From Paraburkholderia solitsugae (GTDB lineage Bacteria > Pseudomonadota > Gammaproteobacteria > Burkholderiales > Burkholderiaceae), in NCBI RefSeq assembly GCF_013177695.1, contig NZ_WOEY01000070.1, positions 1-64,000 of the forward strand: a stretch of DNA of 64,000 nucleotides, in the 5' to 3' direction. A program made the translations under genes and the position numbers. This document shows positions 41,682 to 50,463 of this stretch, in pieces. The notes beneath the pieces were generated by a model, which saw nothing but the letters and a program-made list of their open reading frames with translations, had not been told where the DNA came from and searched no databases. Position 1 is the first letter of the stretch, and each line of letters begins with the position of its first letter.

Positions 41682-42965
41682 ATGAACTGGGCAGCGAGAC
41701 TGATTGGCGGACGTTTCCACTACGGCTGGTTGACCGTTGGGGTGGTGTTTCTGGTGTTGCTGGCGGCGGCCGGCACGCGTGCCACGCCGAGCGTGATGAT
41801 GGTGCCGCTGGAGCATCAATTCGGCTGGAGCCGCGCGACGATTTCGCTCGCGATCTCCGTGAACATCGCGCTCTACGGTTTGATGGGGCCGTTCGCGGCC
41901 GCGGCGATGCAACGCTTCGGCGTGCGCCCTACCTTGCTGATCGCGCTCGGCACGATGGCGGCAGGCGTGGCGCTGTCGTCGCTGATGACGCATCCGTGGC
42001 AGATGGTTCTGATCTGGGGCGTGATGGTCGGCGGCTCGACTGGGGTGGCGGCGCTGTCGTTATCCGCGACGGTCGTGACGCGCTGGTTCACCACGCATCG
42101 TGGCCTCGTGATGGGGATTCTCACGGCTAGTTCAGCGACTGGCCAACTGGTGTTCCTGCCAATGCTAGCGGCCATCGCCGAGCATTACGGCTGGCGCCAG
42201 GTGGTGTGGGTCGTCGCGGGCGCGGCGGCGATCGTATTGCCGCTGGTCGCATTTCTGCTGCCGGAGCGGCCCGCGGATATGAAGTTGCGCCCGGTCGGCG
42301 AACCGGCCGATGCGTCGGTCTCCACCTCCGCGACCAAACAGAATCCACTGACCATCGCCTTCGGCACGCTCGCCATGGCGAGCAAGACGCGCGATTTCTG
42401 GCTGCTGTTCTTCAGTTTCTTTATTTGCGGCGCTAGCACCAACGGTTACGTCGGTACGCACCTGATCGCGATGTGCGGCGACTACGGCATGACCGAAGTG
42501 CAGGGCGCCTCCTTGCTGGCCGCCATGGGCATCTTCGATCTGTTCGGCACGACGCTGTCGGGCTGGCTGTCGGACCGCTTCAATAGCCGCGTGCTGCTGT
42601 TCTGGTACTACGGTCTGCGCGGTTTGTCGTTGATGTATCTGCCGCACGCTTTCGGCATCGATTTCTTCGGCCTGCCGTTGTTCGCGGTGTTCTACGGTCT
42701 CGACTGGATCGCCACCGTGCCGCCCACCGTGCGTCTGGCGACCGATGTCTACGGCAAGGAAGCGGCGCCGGTCGTGTTTGGCTGGGTGGTCGCCGGCCAC
42801 CAGCTCGGCGCGGCGTTCGCGGCACTCGGCGCGGGCATGTTGCGCGCGAGCCTCGGCACGTACACGGTGGCGTCGATGATTTCTGGCGGGCTGTGCCTGG
42901 TTGCCGCCGTGATCGTGCTGCGGATCAACCGGCCGGCCAAGGTGCCGGAGCCGCAAGCGGTGTGA
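41682..42965 (+). CDS. MFS transporter (OFA/monocarboxylate-type)
   Basis: A 427-residue 12-helix major facilitator. Features include HYGWLTVGVVFLVLLAAA, FGWSRATISLAISVNIALYG, the loop RFGVRPTLL, and a middle charged loop (PADMKLRPVGEPADAS) dividing two six-helix halves. The second half begins RDFWLLFFSFFICGASTNGY, typical of oxalate/formate antiporter-like families. Substrate unknown. ATG 41682 follows a TTGGAGA site. The divergent TetR gene and the palindromes suggest it is inducible. Confidence 0.85.
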   Translation: MNWAARLIGGRFHYGWLTVGVVFLVLLAAAGTRATPSVMMVPLEHQFGWSRATISLAISVNIALYGLMGPFAAAAMQRFGVRPTLLIALGTMAAGVALSSLMTHPWQMVLIWGVMVGGSTGVAALSLSATVVTRWFTTHRGLVMGILTASSATGQLVFLPMLAAIAEHYGWRQVVWVVAGAAAIVLPLVAFLLPERPADMKLRPVGEPADASVSTSATKQNPLTIAFGTLAMASKTRDFWLLFFSFFICGASTNGYVGTHLIAMCGDYGMTEVQGASLLAAMGIFDLFGTTLSGWLSDRFNSRVLLFWYYGLRGLSLMYLPHAFGIDFFGLPLFAVFYGLDWIATVPPTVRLATDVYGKEAAPVVFGWVVAGHQLGAAFAALGAGMLRASLGTYTVASMISGGLCLVAAVIVLRINRPAKVPEPQAV

Positions 42966-43003
42966 AGCTGCACCTCTGCGCACGGTGATCAAAGCAAACC
43001 CAC

Positions 43004-43031
43004 GCAAACGGCCTCGTTCGGGGCCGTTTGC
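43004..43031 (+). terminator. Possible terminator after the MFS gene
   Basis: A perfect 10-bp stem, GCAAACGGCC (43004-43013) with GGCCGTTTGC (43022-43031), encloses an 8-nt loop 39 bases after the MFS stop. No T-run follows. Confidence 0.4.
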
Positions 43032-43150
43032 CATTGCAGCCGACGTGAAAACTAAAGCGCACTTGTTGGCGCGCGGGTGCCTCAGCCCGGTTATGCTATG
43101 AGACCCCGGGCAACCGCCCGCCGATCATGAATTTCGACCGAGAGAAGCGC

Positions 43151-43744
43151 ATGACCAACAAACCCGCCCCTACCGCAGTTGCCATTCACGAGCTGATTGC
43201 AGGTCGCTGGAGCCCGCGCGCGTATTCGAGCGAGCCGGTGAGCCGCGAGCATCTGCATTCGGTGCTCGAAGCGGCACGCTGGGCGCCGTCTTCGTATAAC
43301 GCACAACCGTGGCGTTTCCTCGTATTCGATCGCAGCGTCGATGAAGTCTCGTTCAAGCAGGCATTTGCCACGCTGGTGCCGTTCAATCAGGGCTGGAATG
43401 CGCCGGCGCCGGTGCTGATCGCGGTGACCACGCACACGCTCACCAACAAGGGCGAAGTGAACCGTTGCGCGCCGTACGACGCGGGTGCCGCGGCGATGGC
43501 GCTGGTGCTGCAGGCGCATGCACTCGGTCTCGCCGCGCATCAGATGAGCGGCTTCGATCCGAACGCGTTCCGCACGGCGTTCAAACTGCCGCACGACGTC
43601 GACGTGATTGCCATCATTTCGCTCGGCCATTATGGCGAGGTCGACAAACTCGATCCGGTGCTGCGCGAGCGCGAGAAGTCGGTGCGTCAGCGTCTGCCGC
43701 TTGCCGATATCGCTTATGGCGGCGGCTGGAAGAAGGCGTTCTGA
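43151..43744 (+). CDS. Nitroreductase-family protein
   Basis: An FMN-dependent nitroreductase fold of 197 residues. Family features are the FMN-phosphate site AGRWSPRAYSSEPVS, LEAARWAPSSYNAQPWRFLVF, AAMALVLQAHALGLAAHQMSGF, and ISLGHYG. Natural substrates of such proteins vary, and this one has no catalytic context. ATG 43151 has an AGAGAAG site; ATG 43127 would add eight residues. A strong terminator follows. Confidence 0.88.
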   Translation: MTNKPAPTAVAIHELIAGRWSPRAYSSEPVSREHLHSVLEAARWAPSSYNAQPWRFLVFDRSVDEVSFKQAFATLVPFNQGWNAPAPVLIAVTTHTLTNKGEVNRCAPYDAGAAAMALVLQAHALGLAAHQMSGFDPNAFRTAFKLPHDVDVIAIISLGHYGEVDKLDPVLREREKSVRQRLPLADIAYGGGWKKAF

Positions 43745-43772
43745 ACGCCTTGCAGTTGTGGTGGCGACAAAG

Positions 43773-43800
43773 ACGCGCGGCGCTGACCGCGCGTTTTTTT
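43773..43800 (+). terminator. Intrinsic terminator after the nitroreductase gene
   Basis: An 8-bp stem ACGCGCGG/CCGCGCGT (43773-43780, 43787-43794) with a 6-nt loop is followed by a run of seven Ts to 43800. Confidence 0.92.
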
Positions 43801-43874
43801 ATTTCGCGTTGGCGGCAATGCGCTGAGGGGTGTGGTCCACTCTGCACGCTGTGCGACGCGTTAAGGCGCGTGGT

Positions 43875-45350
43875 TCATTCCGCGCCGTCCGCGACGCTCG
43901 AAAGCGGCATGGCAACATGCTCGAGCGACTTGCGCTCCGCATCCACGCCCCAGATCGCGGCGATCACCGCCGCGGCGAGCATCAAACCCGAGCCGACCAG
44001 ATAGCCAAAAAACACTTCGCTGCGCTGATGCGTATCGATCAGCCGGCCGAAGAACGCCGGGCCGATGATGCCGCCCAGCGCCGTGCCGAACGCGTAGAAG
44101 ACCGCGATCGCCAGGGCGCGGATTTCCAGCGGAAACGATTCGCTAACCGTCAGATAAGCCGAACTTGCCGCCGCCGAGGCGAAGAAGAAGACCACCATCC
44201 ACGCGATCGTCTGCGTCACCACGGTAAGCATCTGCTGCTCGAACAGATAGCCGCTCAGCGTCAGCAGGAGGCCGGATAGGGCGTAAGTCGCAGCGATCAT
44301 CTTGCGTCGCCCGATGACGTCGAAGAGCCGGCCGAGCACCAGCGGTCCGAGGAAGTTGCCGAGCGCGAATGGCAACAGATACCAGCCGATGTGGTCGCCC
44401 GGCACGTGATAGAAATCAGTCAGCACCAGCGCGTAGGTGAAAAAGATCGCGTTATAGAAGAACGCCTGAGCGGTCATCAACGACAGGCCGACCAGCGCGC
44501 GCCGTCGGTGCACATTGAACAGCGTGTGAAACACCTCGCGCAACGGCGTATGTCCGCGTGCCCGCAGCTTTAGCCGCGTGAGGTCATCGTCGGAGAGTGC
44601 ATGGCCTTCGTTGCGAAAGCGCATTTCGATATCGGCGACGATCGAGCGCGCATCGCGTTCACCGCCGTGCGTAAGCAGCCAGCGTGGACTTTCGGGTACC
44701 CAGATGCGCATCGGCAGAATCGCCAGCGCCAGCACCGCGCCGATGAAGAAACAGGCGCGCCAGCCCCAGTCGCCCGGCAGCAGATTCGGATCGAGCAAGA
44801 TGAGTGAGCCCGCCGCGCCGAGTCCCGCGCCGACCCAGAAGGTGCCGTTGATGCCGAGATCGGTCCAGCCGCGCACCCGCGGGGGCGTGAACTCCTGAAT
44901 GGTCGAATTGATCGCCGTATATTCACCGCCGATGCCCGCACCGGTGAGAAAGCGAAACAGCAGAAAACTGGCGAGATTCCACGACAACGCGGTCGCCGCA
45001 GTGGCGGCCAGATACAACGCGAGCGTGATAAAGAACAGCTTGCGACGGCCGAACCGGTCGGTCAGCCAGCCGAAGCCGAGCGCGCCGAGCACGGCGCCGG
45101 TAATGTAAGCGCTGCCGGCGAGGCCCACATCGGCGTTGGTAAAGTGCAACGATGGGCTAGACTTCAGCGCACTTGCCACCGCGCCCGCCAGCGTCACTTC
45201 AAGACCGTCCAGCAGCCACGTCACGCCCAGCGCGACAACGATCTGCGAGTGAAAGCGTCCCCACGGCAAACGGTCGAGCCGCGAGGGCAGGTCGGTTTCA
45301 ATGATGGCGGCGTTTTTCTTGTGGACAACGGCGGTAGGCGGCGCGCTCAT
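43875..45350 (-). CDS. MFS transporter (sugar-porter type)
   Basis: A 491-residue permease with 12 hydrophobic helices. Motifs: GWLTDRFGRRKLFFITLALYL after helix 2-3, GIGGEYTAINSTIQEF, PESPRWLLTHGG in the first half and LGRLFDVIGRRKMIA in the second. These place it in the sugar-porter/SP-like superfamily branch. ATG 45350 has AGGAGA about nine bases upstream; the frame is open to 45542 but the extension lacks membrane-protein character. It diverges from the Hsp70-like gene. Substrate unknown. Confidence 0.85.
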   Translation of the reverse strand: MSAPPTAVVHKKNAAIIETDLPSRLDRLPWGRFHSQIVVALGVTWLLDGLEVTLAGAVASALKSSPSLHFTNADVGLAGSAYITGAVLGALGFGWLTDRFGRRKLFFITLALYLAATAATALSWNLASFLLFRFLTGAGIGGEYTAINSTIQEFTPPRVRGWTDLGINGTFWVGAGLGAAGSLILLDPNLLPGDWGWRACFFIGAVLALAILPMRIWVPESPRWLLTHGGERDARSIVADIEMRFRNEGHALSDDDLTRLKLRARGHTPLREVFHTLFNVHRRRALVGLSLMTAQAFFYNAIFFTYALVLTDFYHVPGDHIGWYLLPFALGNFLGPLVLGRLFDVIGRRKMIAATYALSGLLLTLSGYLFEQQMLTVVTQTIAWMVVFFFASAAASSAYLTVSESFPLEIRALAIAVFYAFGTALGGIIGPAFFGRLIDTHQRSEVFFGYLVGSGLMLAAAVIAAIWGVDAERKSLEHVAMPLSSVADGAE

Positions 45351-45540
45351 TGCTATAAGTCTCCTGATTGCCGAAAATTGGCGGCGTATCCTGTCGAATC
45401 CAGCAATTTTTGTTCCGTCGAGCGGATTTGGGATCGTGTTGCGGGCGTCCCGGAAAGCGTCAGTTGATGCTGGTTGCGCTTTCGTGATACAAAGCCGCTC
45501 CCCTTTCTGTCCGCGCCAGCCGTGAGCGGCGATTCCTGCC

Positions 45541-46791
45541 ATGAACTATTGCGCGATTGACTTCGGTACTTCCAATTCGGCCGTGGCCGTCCCTGACGGC
45601 GCTGCGCTTAGGCTTGCGCCGGTCGAGGGCGCCTATACGACACTGCCGACCGCCGTCTTTTTCAACACCGACGAGAACACCCGCGAGTTCGGGCGTGCCG
45701 CGTTGGCGGCGTATATCGACGGTTTCGACGGCCGTCTGATGCGCTCGATGAAAAGTATTCTCGGCTCGCCACTCGCCGAAAACTCGACCGATCTCGGTGA
45801 CGGATCGGCGATCAAGTACACGGACATCATCGCGATTTTCGTCGACCACCTGAAGCGCTCGGCCGAGAAGAGCATCGGCGGCCCGATCAGCCGCGCCGTG
45901 TTGGGCCGCCCGGTGTTCTTCGTCGACGACGATCCGCGCGCGGACCAGATGGCGCAGCAGCAGCTCGAAGCGGCGGCGCGTTCAGCCGGTTTGCGGGAGA
46001 TTCACTTTCAGTATGAGCCGATTGCGGCCGCGTTCGACTACGAATCGCATCTGACGGAAGAGGGACTCGTGCTGGTGGCCGACATCGGCGGCGGTACGTC
46101 GGACTTTTCCTTGGTGCGGGTGGGGCCGGAGCGGATGATGCGCGTGGAGCGCAAAGACGACGTGCTGGCCCACCACGGTGTGCACGTTGCGGGCACGGAT
46201 TTCGACCGCCGTGTCGAACTGGTGACGATCCTGCGTGAACTCGGCTATCAGACGCTCGACCCCGAAGGTCGCGAGATTCCGAACCGCATCTATTTCGATC
46301 TGGCCACCTGGCACCTGATCAACACCGTCTACGCACCGAAGCGCGTCAGCGAACTCGCGCTCATGCGGCATCTGTTCATCCAGACCAAACATCACGACCG
46401 CCTGATGCGCGTCGTGGAACGCCGCCTGGGCCATGCATTGGCTGCTCACGCGGAAGAAGCGAAGATCGGCGTGGCGGCGGGTGGCGAGACCGTGATCGAC
46501 CTCGACGAGGTGGAAGACGACCTGCGCCTGGCATTCGACGAAGCGCAACTCATCAAGGCCGGTCAGGACGAGACGCAGCGCATCGTGCAGGCGGCGCGCG
46601 ATACGGTGCAGGCGGCCGGTGTGGCTCCGCGCGACGTCAACGCGATTTACTTCACGGGTGGCTCAACCGGATTGGCGTTTCTGTCGGGCGCATTGGCCGC
46701 GGCATTTCCGGATGCCAAAGCGGTATTCGGCGACCGTCTCGCCAGCGTCGCGACAGGCCTCGGTATTCACGCGCGGCGTTTGTTCGGATAA
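45541..46791 (+). CDS. YegD-like truncated Hsp70/actin-fold ATPase
   Basis: A 416-residue protein with the Hsp70 nucleotide-binding fold but without a peptide-binding domain. Phosphate 1 motif is AIDFGTSNSAVAV, phosphate 2 VLVADIGGGTSDFS, adenosine motif YFTGGSTGLAFL, and the connect segment QYEPIAAAFDYE. It resembles E. coli YegD. The role of this group is poorly known. Codon use fits the genome. It is the only gene before a bidirectional terminator. Confidence 0.88.
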   Translation: MNYCAIDFGTSNSAVAVPDGAALRLAPVEGAYTTLPTAVFFNTDENTREFGRAALAAYIDGFDGRLMRSMKSILGSPLAENSTDLGDGSAIKYTDIIAIFVDHLKRSAEKSIGGPISRAVLGRPVFFVDDDPRADQMAQQQLEAAARSAGLREIHFQYEPIAAAFDYESHLTEEGLVLVADIGGGTSDFSLVRVGPERMMRVERKDDVLAHHGVHVAGTDFDRRVELVTILRELGYQTLDPEGREIPNRIYFDLATWHLINTVYAPKRVSELALMRHLFIQTKHHDRLMRVVERRLGHALAAHAEEAKIGVAAGGETVIDLDEVEDDLRLAFDEAQLIKAGQDETQRIVQAARDTVQAAGVAPRDVNAIYFTGGSTGLAFLSGALAAAFPDAKAVFGDRLASVATGLGIHARRLFG

Positions 46792-46850
46792 CCAAATTGA
46801 TCAAACGCATACTGCGGAGATAATCGCCGCATACAGTTACGACGAATATA

Positions 46851-46878
46851 AAAAAACCCCGCCGAGGCGGGGTTTTTT
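46851..46878. terminator. Bidirectional intrinsic terminator
   Basis: A 12-bp perfect stem, AAAAAACCCCGC (46851-46862) and GCGGGGTTTTTT (46867-46878) around loop CGAG, ends transcription both from the Hsp70-like gene and from cspA on the other strand. Confidence 0.93.
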
Positions 46879-46902
46879 GCGTCCAGAAGGAAGCGTGCTT
46901 GC

Positions 46903-47106
46903 TTACACCGGCTTGATGTTAGCAGCTTGCTTGCCCTTCGGGCCCGTCTTCACTTCAAACGTAACCTTTTGGTTTTCTTGCAGCGTCTTGAAGCCTTCCG
47001 TGCGGATTTCCGAGAAATGCGCGAACAGATCTTCGCCGCCGCCGTCCGGCGTGATGAAGCCAAAGCCCTTTGCGTCATTGAACCACTTGACGGTACCGGT
47101 TTCCAT
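46903..47106 (-). CDS. Cold-shock protein (CspA family)
   Basis: A 67-residue single-stranded nucleic acid-binding protein, the usual CspA length. RNP1 KGFGFITP and RNP2 EDLFAHFSE are intact. It begins METGTVKWFND. The mRNA leader is long (about 140 nt from the promoter at 47256-47284), as expected for cold-shock genes where leader folding controls translation. Confidence 0.96.
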   Translation of the reverse strand: METGTVKWFNDAKGFGFITPDGGGEDLFAHFSEIRTEGFKTLQENQKVTFEVKTGPKGKQAANIKPV

Positions 47107-47534
47107 ATTACTTGTTCCTAAAGATGGTAAATAAGGCCGAAGCCCAATGGGTGCGCATGAAAATCAAGGAAGGGGGTAATGGGACCAACCGGAGTACCGT
47201 TGATGGGCGAACTACGAAAGACCAATTCACTCGCCGCTTGAAATCCTGCCCGAACGTTATACGGCGATTTCGGGCGAAGGTCAACACTCTCATCCCATTT
47301 TTACAATGTTTTGATGGATTGGCGTAAAAATTGCTTACAAAGCTTGCTGTTCGTCTGAGAATTTTGCCAGGGAGAACCCTTAGTTTGGCTGCAACGTGAG
47401 GGTGCAACCGTTAAACTACGCGCCGCGCGTCGGTTGCACCTGCTTTTGGACCGCCGCGCACGCATGCGCGTCACCCCGTCCCCAACGCCACAAGCGATGT
47501 CACGCGGTGCCGACATGGTTCTGATGCAATCTGC
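47107..47534. other. cspA leader and non-coding region
   Basis: From 47107 to about 47249 this is the presumed cspA 5' leader on the minus strand, followed upstream by its promoter. The remainder to 47534 shows no gene and no repeat. ORFs here are short and have poor codon use. Confidence 0.6.
47256..47284 (-). promoter_or_regulatory. Promoter of the cold-shock gene
   Basis: On the minus strand TTGACC, 17-bp spacer, TATAAC gives one mismatch in each hexamer. Transcription would begin near 47249, leaving a leader of roughly 140 nt before the cspA ATG at 47106. Confidence 0.75.
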
Positions 47535-47675
47535 ATGGGACCGGAGTAAGTGCTACAGCACTCACTCCGGCCGACATACGGTGTATGGGACCAGAGTAAG
47601 TGCTTTGCATGGGACCAGAGTAGGCGCTAAAGCGCCAACTCTGGCCGACAGCTAAAGCGCTAACTCTGGTCGACA
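47535..47675 (+). repeat. Nested inverted-repeat array upstream of the APC permease
   Basis: Three forward arms of the form ATGGGACC(G/A)GAGTAAGTGCT occur at 47535-47554, 47585-47604 and 47609-47628 (the last ends AGGCGCT). Three partly complementary arms occur at 47557-47570, 47631-47644 and 47656-47669, each followed by a (C/T)CGACA tail. The first pair and the 47615-47644 pair form tight hairpins with about one mismatch each, and the second forward arm can pair with the last reverse arm, enclosing the inner hairpin. The array ends a few bases before the permease ribosome binding site (GGAGAGG, 47678-47684). Confidence 0.85.
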
Positions 47676-47686
47676 CAGGAGAGGAT

Positions 47687-49282
47687 GTGAAAAGTTCTAT
47701 ACAACGGAACATCGGACCGGTCGCGCTTCTGCTGACCGGCTTGGGGTCGATCATCGGATCGGGCTGGCTGTTCGGCGCGTGGAAGGCTGCAAAAATTGCC
47801 GGGCCGGCTGCCATTTGTGCATGGGTTATCGGCGCGATCGTAATTCTCGCGATTGCATTGACCTACGCGGAACTCGGCGCGATGTTCCCGGAGTCTGGCG
47901 GCATGGTGCGTTACGCACGCTACTCGCACGGCGCCCTAGTGGGTTTCATCAGTGCGTGGGCCAATTGGATCGCCATTGTCTCGGTGATTCCAATCGAGGC
48001 TGAAGCCTCCATTCAATATATGAGTACCTGGCCGTATCCATGGGCGCATGCGCTATTCGTGGATGGGTCATTAACGACCAATGGACTACTGCTGTCCGCG
48101 GCCCTGGTGATCGTTTACTTCCTGCTGAACTACTGGGGCGTGAAGCTGTTCGCACGCGCCAATTCGGCGATCACGGTCTTCAAGTTCCTGATTCCGGGTG
48201 CGACGATCGCCGGTCTGATGGCGACGGGCTTCCACAAGGAAAACTTCGGTGAAGTGAGCACCTTTGCGCCGTACGGCTGGTCCGCTGTGCTGACGGCCGT
48301 GTCGACGAGCGGTATCGTGTTCGCCTTCAACGGTTTCCAGAGCCCGATCAACCTCGCGGGTGAAGCGCGCAATCCGGCCAAAAGCGTGCCGTTCGCGGTG
48401 ATCGGCTCGATCCTGCTGGCATTGGTGATCTACGTGCTGCTGCAAATCGCGTATATCGGCGCGGTGAGCCCGGGCGACGTGATGAAGGGCTGGAGCCACT
48501 TCAACTTCGCTTCGCCGTTTGCCGAACTGGCCATCGCGCTGAACCTGAACTGGCTGGCGATTCTGCTGTACGTCGACGCGTTCGTCAGCCCGAGCGGCAC
48601 CGGCACGACCTACATGGCGACCACCACCCGCATGATCTACGCCATGGAGCGCAACAACACGATGCCGAAGATGTTCGGCAACGTGCACCCGTTCTACGGC
48701 GTGCCGCGTCAGGCGATGTGGTTCAACCTGCTGGTGTCGTTCATTTTCCTGTTCTTCTTCCGTGGCTGGAGCTCGTTGGCGGCGGTGATCTCGGTCGCGA
48801 CCGTGATCTCGTACCTGACTGGCCCGATCAGCCTGATGGCGCTGCGCCGCGCGGCGACGGATCTGGAGCGCCCGCTGCACATTGCGGGCATGAAGATCAT
48901 TGCGCCGTTCGCTTTCGTGTGCGCGTCGCTGATCCTGTACTGGGCGAAGTGGCCGCTGACCGGCGAAATCATTCTGTTGATGGTCGTCGCGCTGCCGGTG
49001 TACTTCTACTTCCAGGCGAAGTCGGGTTTTGGCGGCTGGGGGCGTGACCTGAAGGCTGCATGGTGGCTCGTGGCCTACCTGCCGGTGATGGCGATCCTGT
49101 CGCTGATCGGTAGCAAGGAGTTCGGCGGCCTCGGCGTTCTGCCGTACGGCTGGGACATGCTGGTGGTGATCGCGTTTTCGCTGGTGTTCTACTACTGGGG
49201 CGTGAATAGCGGCTATCGCTCGGAGTACCTCGACGAGCGTCAGACGCACGACGAAGTGCTCGAAGGCATCGGCGCACACTAA
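47687..49282 (+). CDS. APC-family amino acid permease
   Basis: A 531-residue permease with about 12 membrane helices. The first helix has the family GLGSIIGSGWLFGAW motif (unwound glycine-rich substrate site), then VKLFARANSAITVFKF and NGFQSPINLAGEARNPAKS. The closest types by pattern are aspartate/proton symporter-like APC members, which is a guess. GTG 47687 follows a strong AGGAGAGG site. The upstream hairpin array and a downstream bidirectional terminator mark an isolated transcription unit. Confidence 0.88.
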   Translation: MKSSIQRNIGPVALLLTGLGSIIGSGWLFGAWKAAKIAGPAAICAWVIGAIVILAIALTYAELGAMFPESGGMVRYARYSHGALVGFISAWANWIAIVSVIPIEAEASIQYMSTWPYPWAHALFVDGSLTTNGLLLSAALVIVYFLLNYWGVKLFARANSAITVFKFLIPGATIAGLMATGFHKENFGEVSTFAPYGWSAVLTAVSTSGIVFAFNGFQSPINLAGEARNPAKSVPFAVIGSILLALVIYVLLQIAYIGAVSPGDVMKGWSHFNFASPFAELAIALNLNWLAILLYVDAFVSPSGTGTTYMATTTRMIYAMERNNTMPKMFGNVHPFYGVPRQAMWFNLLVSFIFLFFFRGWSSLAAVISVATVISYLTGPISLMALRRAATDLERPLHIAGMKIIAPFAFVCASLILYWAKWPLTGEIILLMVVALPVYFYFQAKSGFGGWGRDLKAAWWLVAYLPVMAILSLIGSKEFGGLGVLPYGWDMLVVIAFSLVFYYWGVNSGYRSEYLDERQTHDEVLEGIGAH

Positions 49283-49345
49283 GTTTGCACAGAGTCTTTC
49301 GCCGGATCGCCGGACCGCCGGATCGTCATGATCCGGCCTGGTACG

Positions 49346-49382
49346 AAAAAAGCCCGCCTGAGTTGCTCAGGCGGGCTTTTTT
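49346..49382. terminator. Bidirectional intrinsic terminator after the APC gene
   Basis: A 17-bp perfect stem from 49346-49362 and 49366-49382 with a 3-nt loop has six As on one side and six Ts on the other, so it serves the APC permease and the convergent dioxygenase gene. Confidence 0.94.
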
Positions 49383-49455
49383 GTTGGCGGCACCTCGTCC
49401 GTGTTCTGGTGCTTCGATGACGCTGTTTTGGCGTTGCGTCGACGTTGACGTTGAG

Positions 49456-50241
49456 TCAGGCGGTGCCGAACACGTAATTTGTCATGGCGAGCGACCGCTG
49501 ATAGGTCCCGAGTGACTGAATCGCGAGCGAATAATCGTCGTCCGCCGCACCCAGCGCCGCGAATACGGGCAGCAGGTGCTCGTCGGTCGGATGCATCAGC
49601 ACCGCGTGCGGCGCCTGACGGCGGTAGTCGAGCAACGCGTCGATGTCGTGCGCAGCGAGCTTCGCCTCGAACCAGTCGGTGAATTCGGTTACGCGCGGAT
49701 CGGCGTCTTCCGGGCGCGCGGAAAAGTCCGCGGCGCGTAGGTTGTGCGTGATCTGCCCCGAGCCGATCACCATCACGCCGTCGTCCTTCAGCGAGCGTAG
49801 CGCGCGACCCACGCGGAAGTGATGGGCCGCGTCCATGTGCGGCTGGATCGACAGCTGCGCGACCGGTAGGTCGGCCTCCGGGAACATCAACAGCATCGGC
49901 ACCCACGCGCCGTGGTCGAGCCCATGCGGCTGGGCGTCGGCAAGGATGCCGTGTTCGCCGAGCAGCACGGCGGCGCGGCGCGCCACATCGGGCGCGCCCG
50001 GAGCCGGATATTGAATTTCATACAACTGACGCGGGAAGCCGTAGAAATCGTGGATGGTTTCCGGTGCCGTGGACGTGCTCGCCACCGGCTGCGCCGTGCC
50101 CCAGTGCGCCGACAGCATCAGCACGGCTTCAGGACGCGGCAATTGCGCCGCCAGCGTGCCGAATTCGGCGGAGGGCAGCGAAGGGTCGATCGGCAGCGTA
50201 GGCGCGCCGTGGGAGAGGAAAAGCGACGGTAAGCGATTCAT
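49456..50241 (-). CDS. LigB/DODA-type class III extradiol dioxygenase
   Basis: A 261-residue zinc or iron enzyme of the LigB-related 4,5-DOPA-dioxygenase-like family (E. coli YgiD type). Metal-binding histidines are in SLFLSHGAPTLPID, LMLSAHWGT, GLDHGAWVPM and LMHPTDEHLLPVF. The physiological substrate is unknown. ATG 50241 matches the family N terminus MNRLPSLFLSHG; the frame is open to 50412 but that part is not domain-like. Confidence 0.88.
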   Translation of the reverse strand: MNRLPSLFLSHGAPTLPIDPSLPSAEFGTLAAQLPRPEAVLMLSAHWGTAQPVASTSTAPETIHDFYGFPRQLYEIQYPAPGAPDVARRAAVLLGEHGILADAQPHGLDHGAWVPMLLMFPEADLPVAQLSIQPHMDAAHHFRVGRALRSLKDDGVMVIGSGQITHNLRAADFSARPEDADPRVTEFTDWFEAKLAAHDIDALLDYRRQAPHAVLMHPTDEHLLPVFAALGAADDDYSLAIQSLGTYQRSLAMTNYVFGTA

Positions 50242-50463
50242 GGCAGCAACGCCGCCGCAAAGACGCGGCGCGGAAGTAGGGTTGCTATCAATATAGATCT
50301 GTATCCGCGTTTGATAAACGGGTGAAAACGGAATTGATTGTGTTACGGGTGTTGTTAATGGCGATGGAGCGATTGTCGGGCGCCGCTCGTCTCGGTCGCC
50401 AGGTCGTGGCAACGTAGCACCTGCCTTTGCGCCACGCGCTGCCGTGGCATGTCGTACCGCGAA

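Noticed and set aside
48086..49279. Long antisense ORF (397 codons) opposite the APC permease
   Set aside because: Typical shadow ORF in high-GC coding DNA; its product is His/Arg/Gln-rich and matches no fold, while the permease on the other strand is clear.
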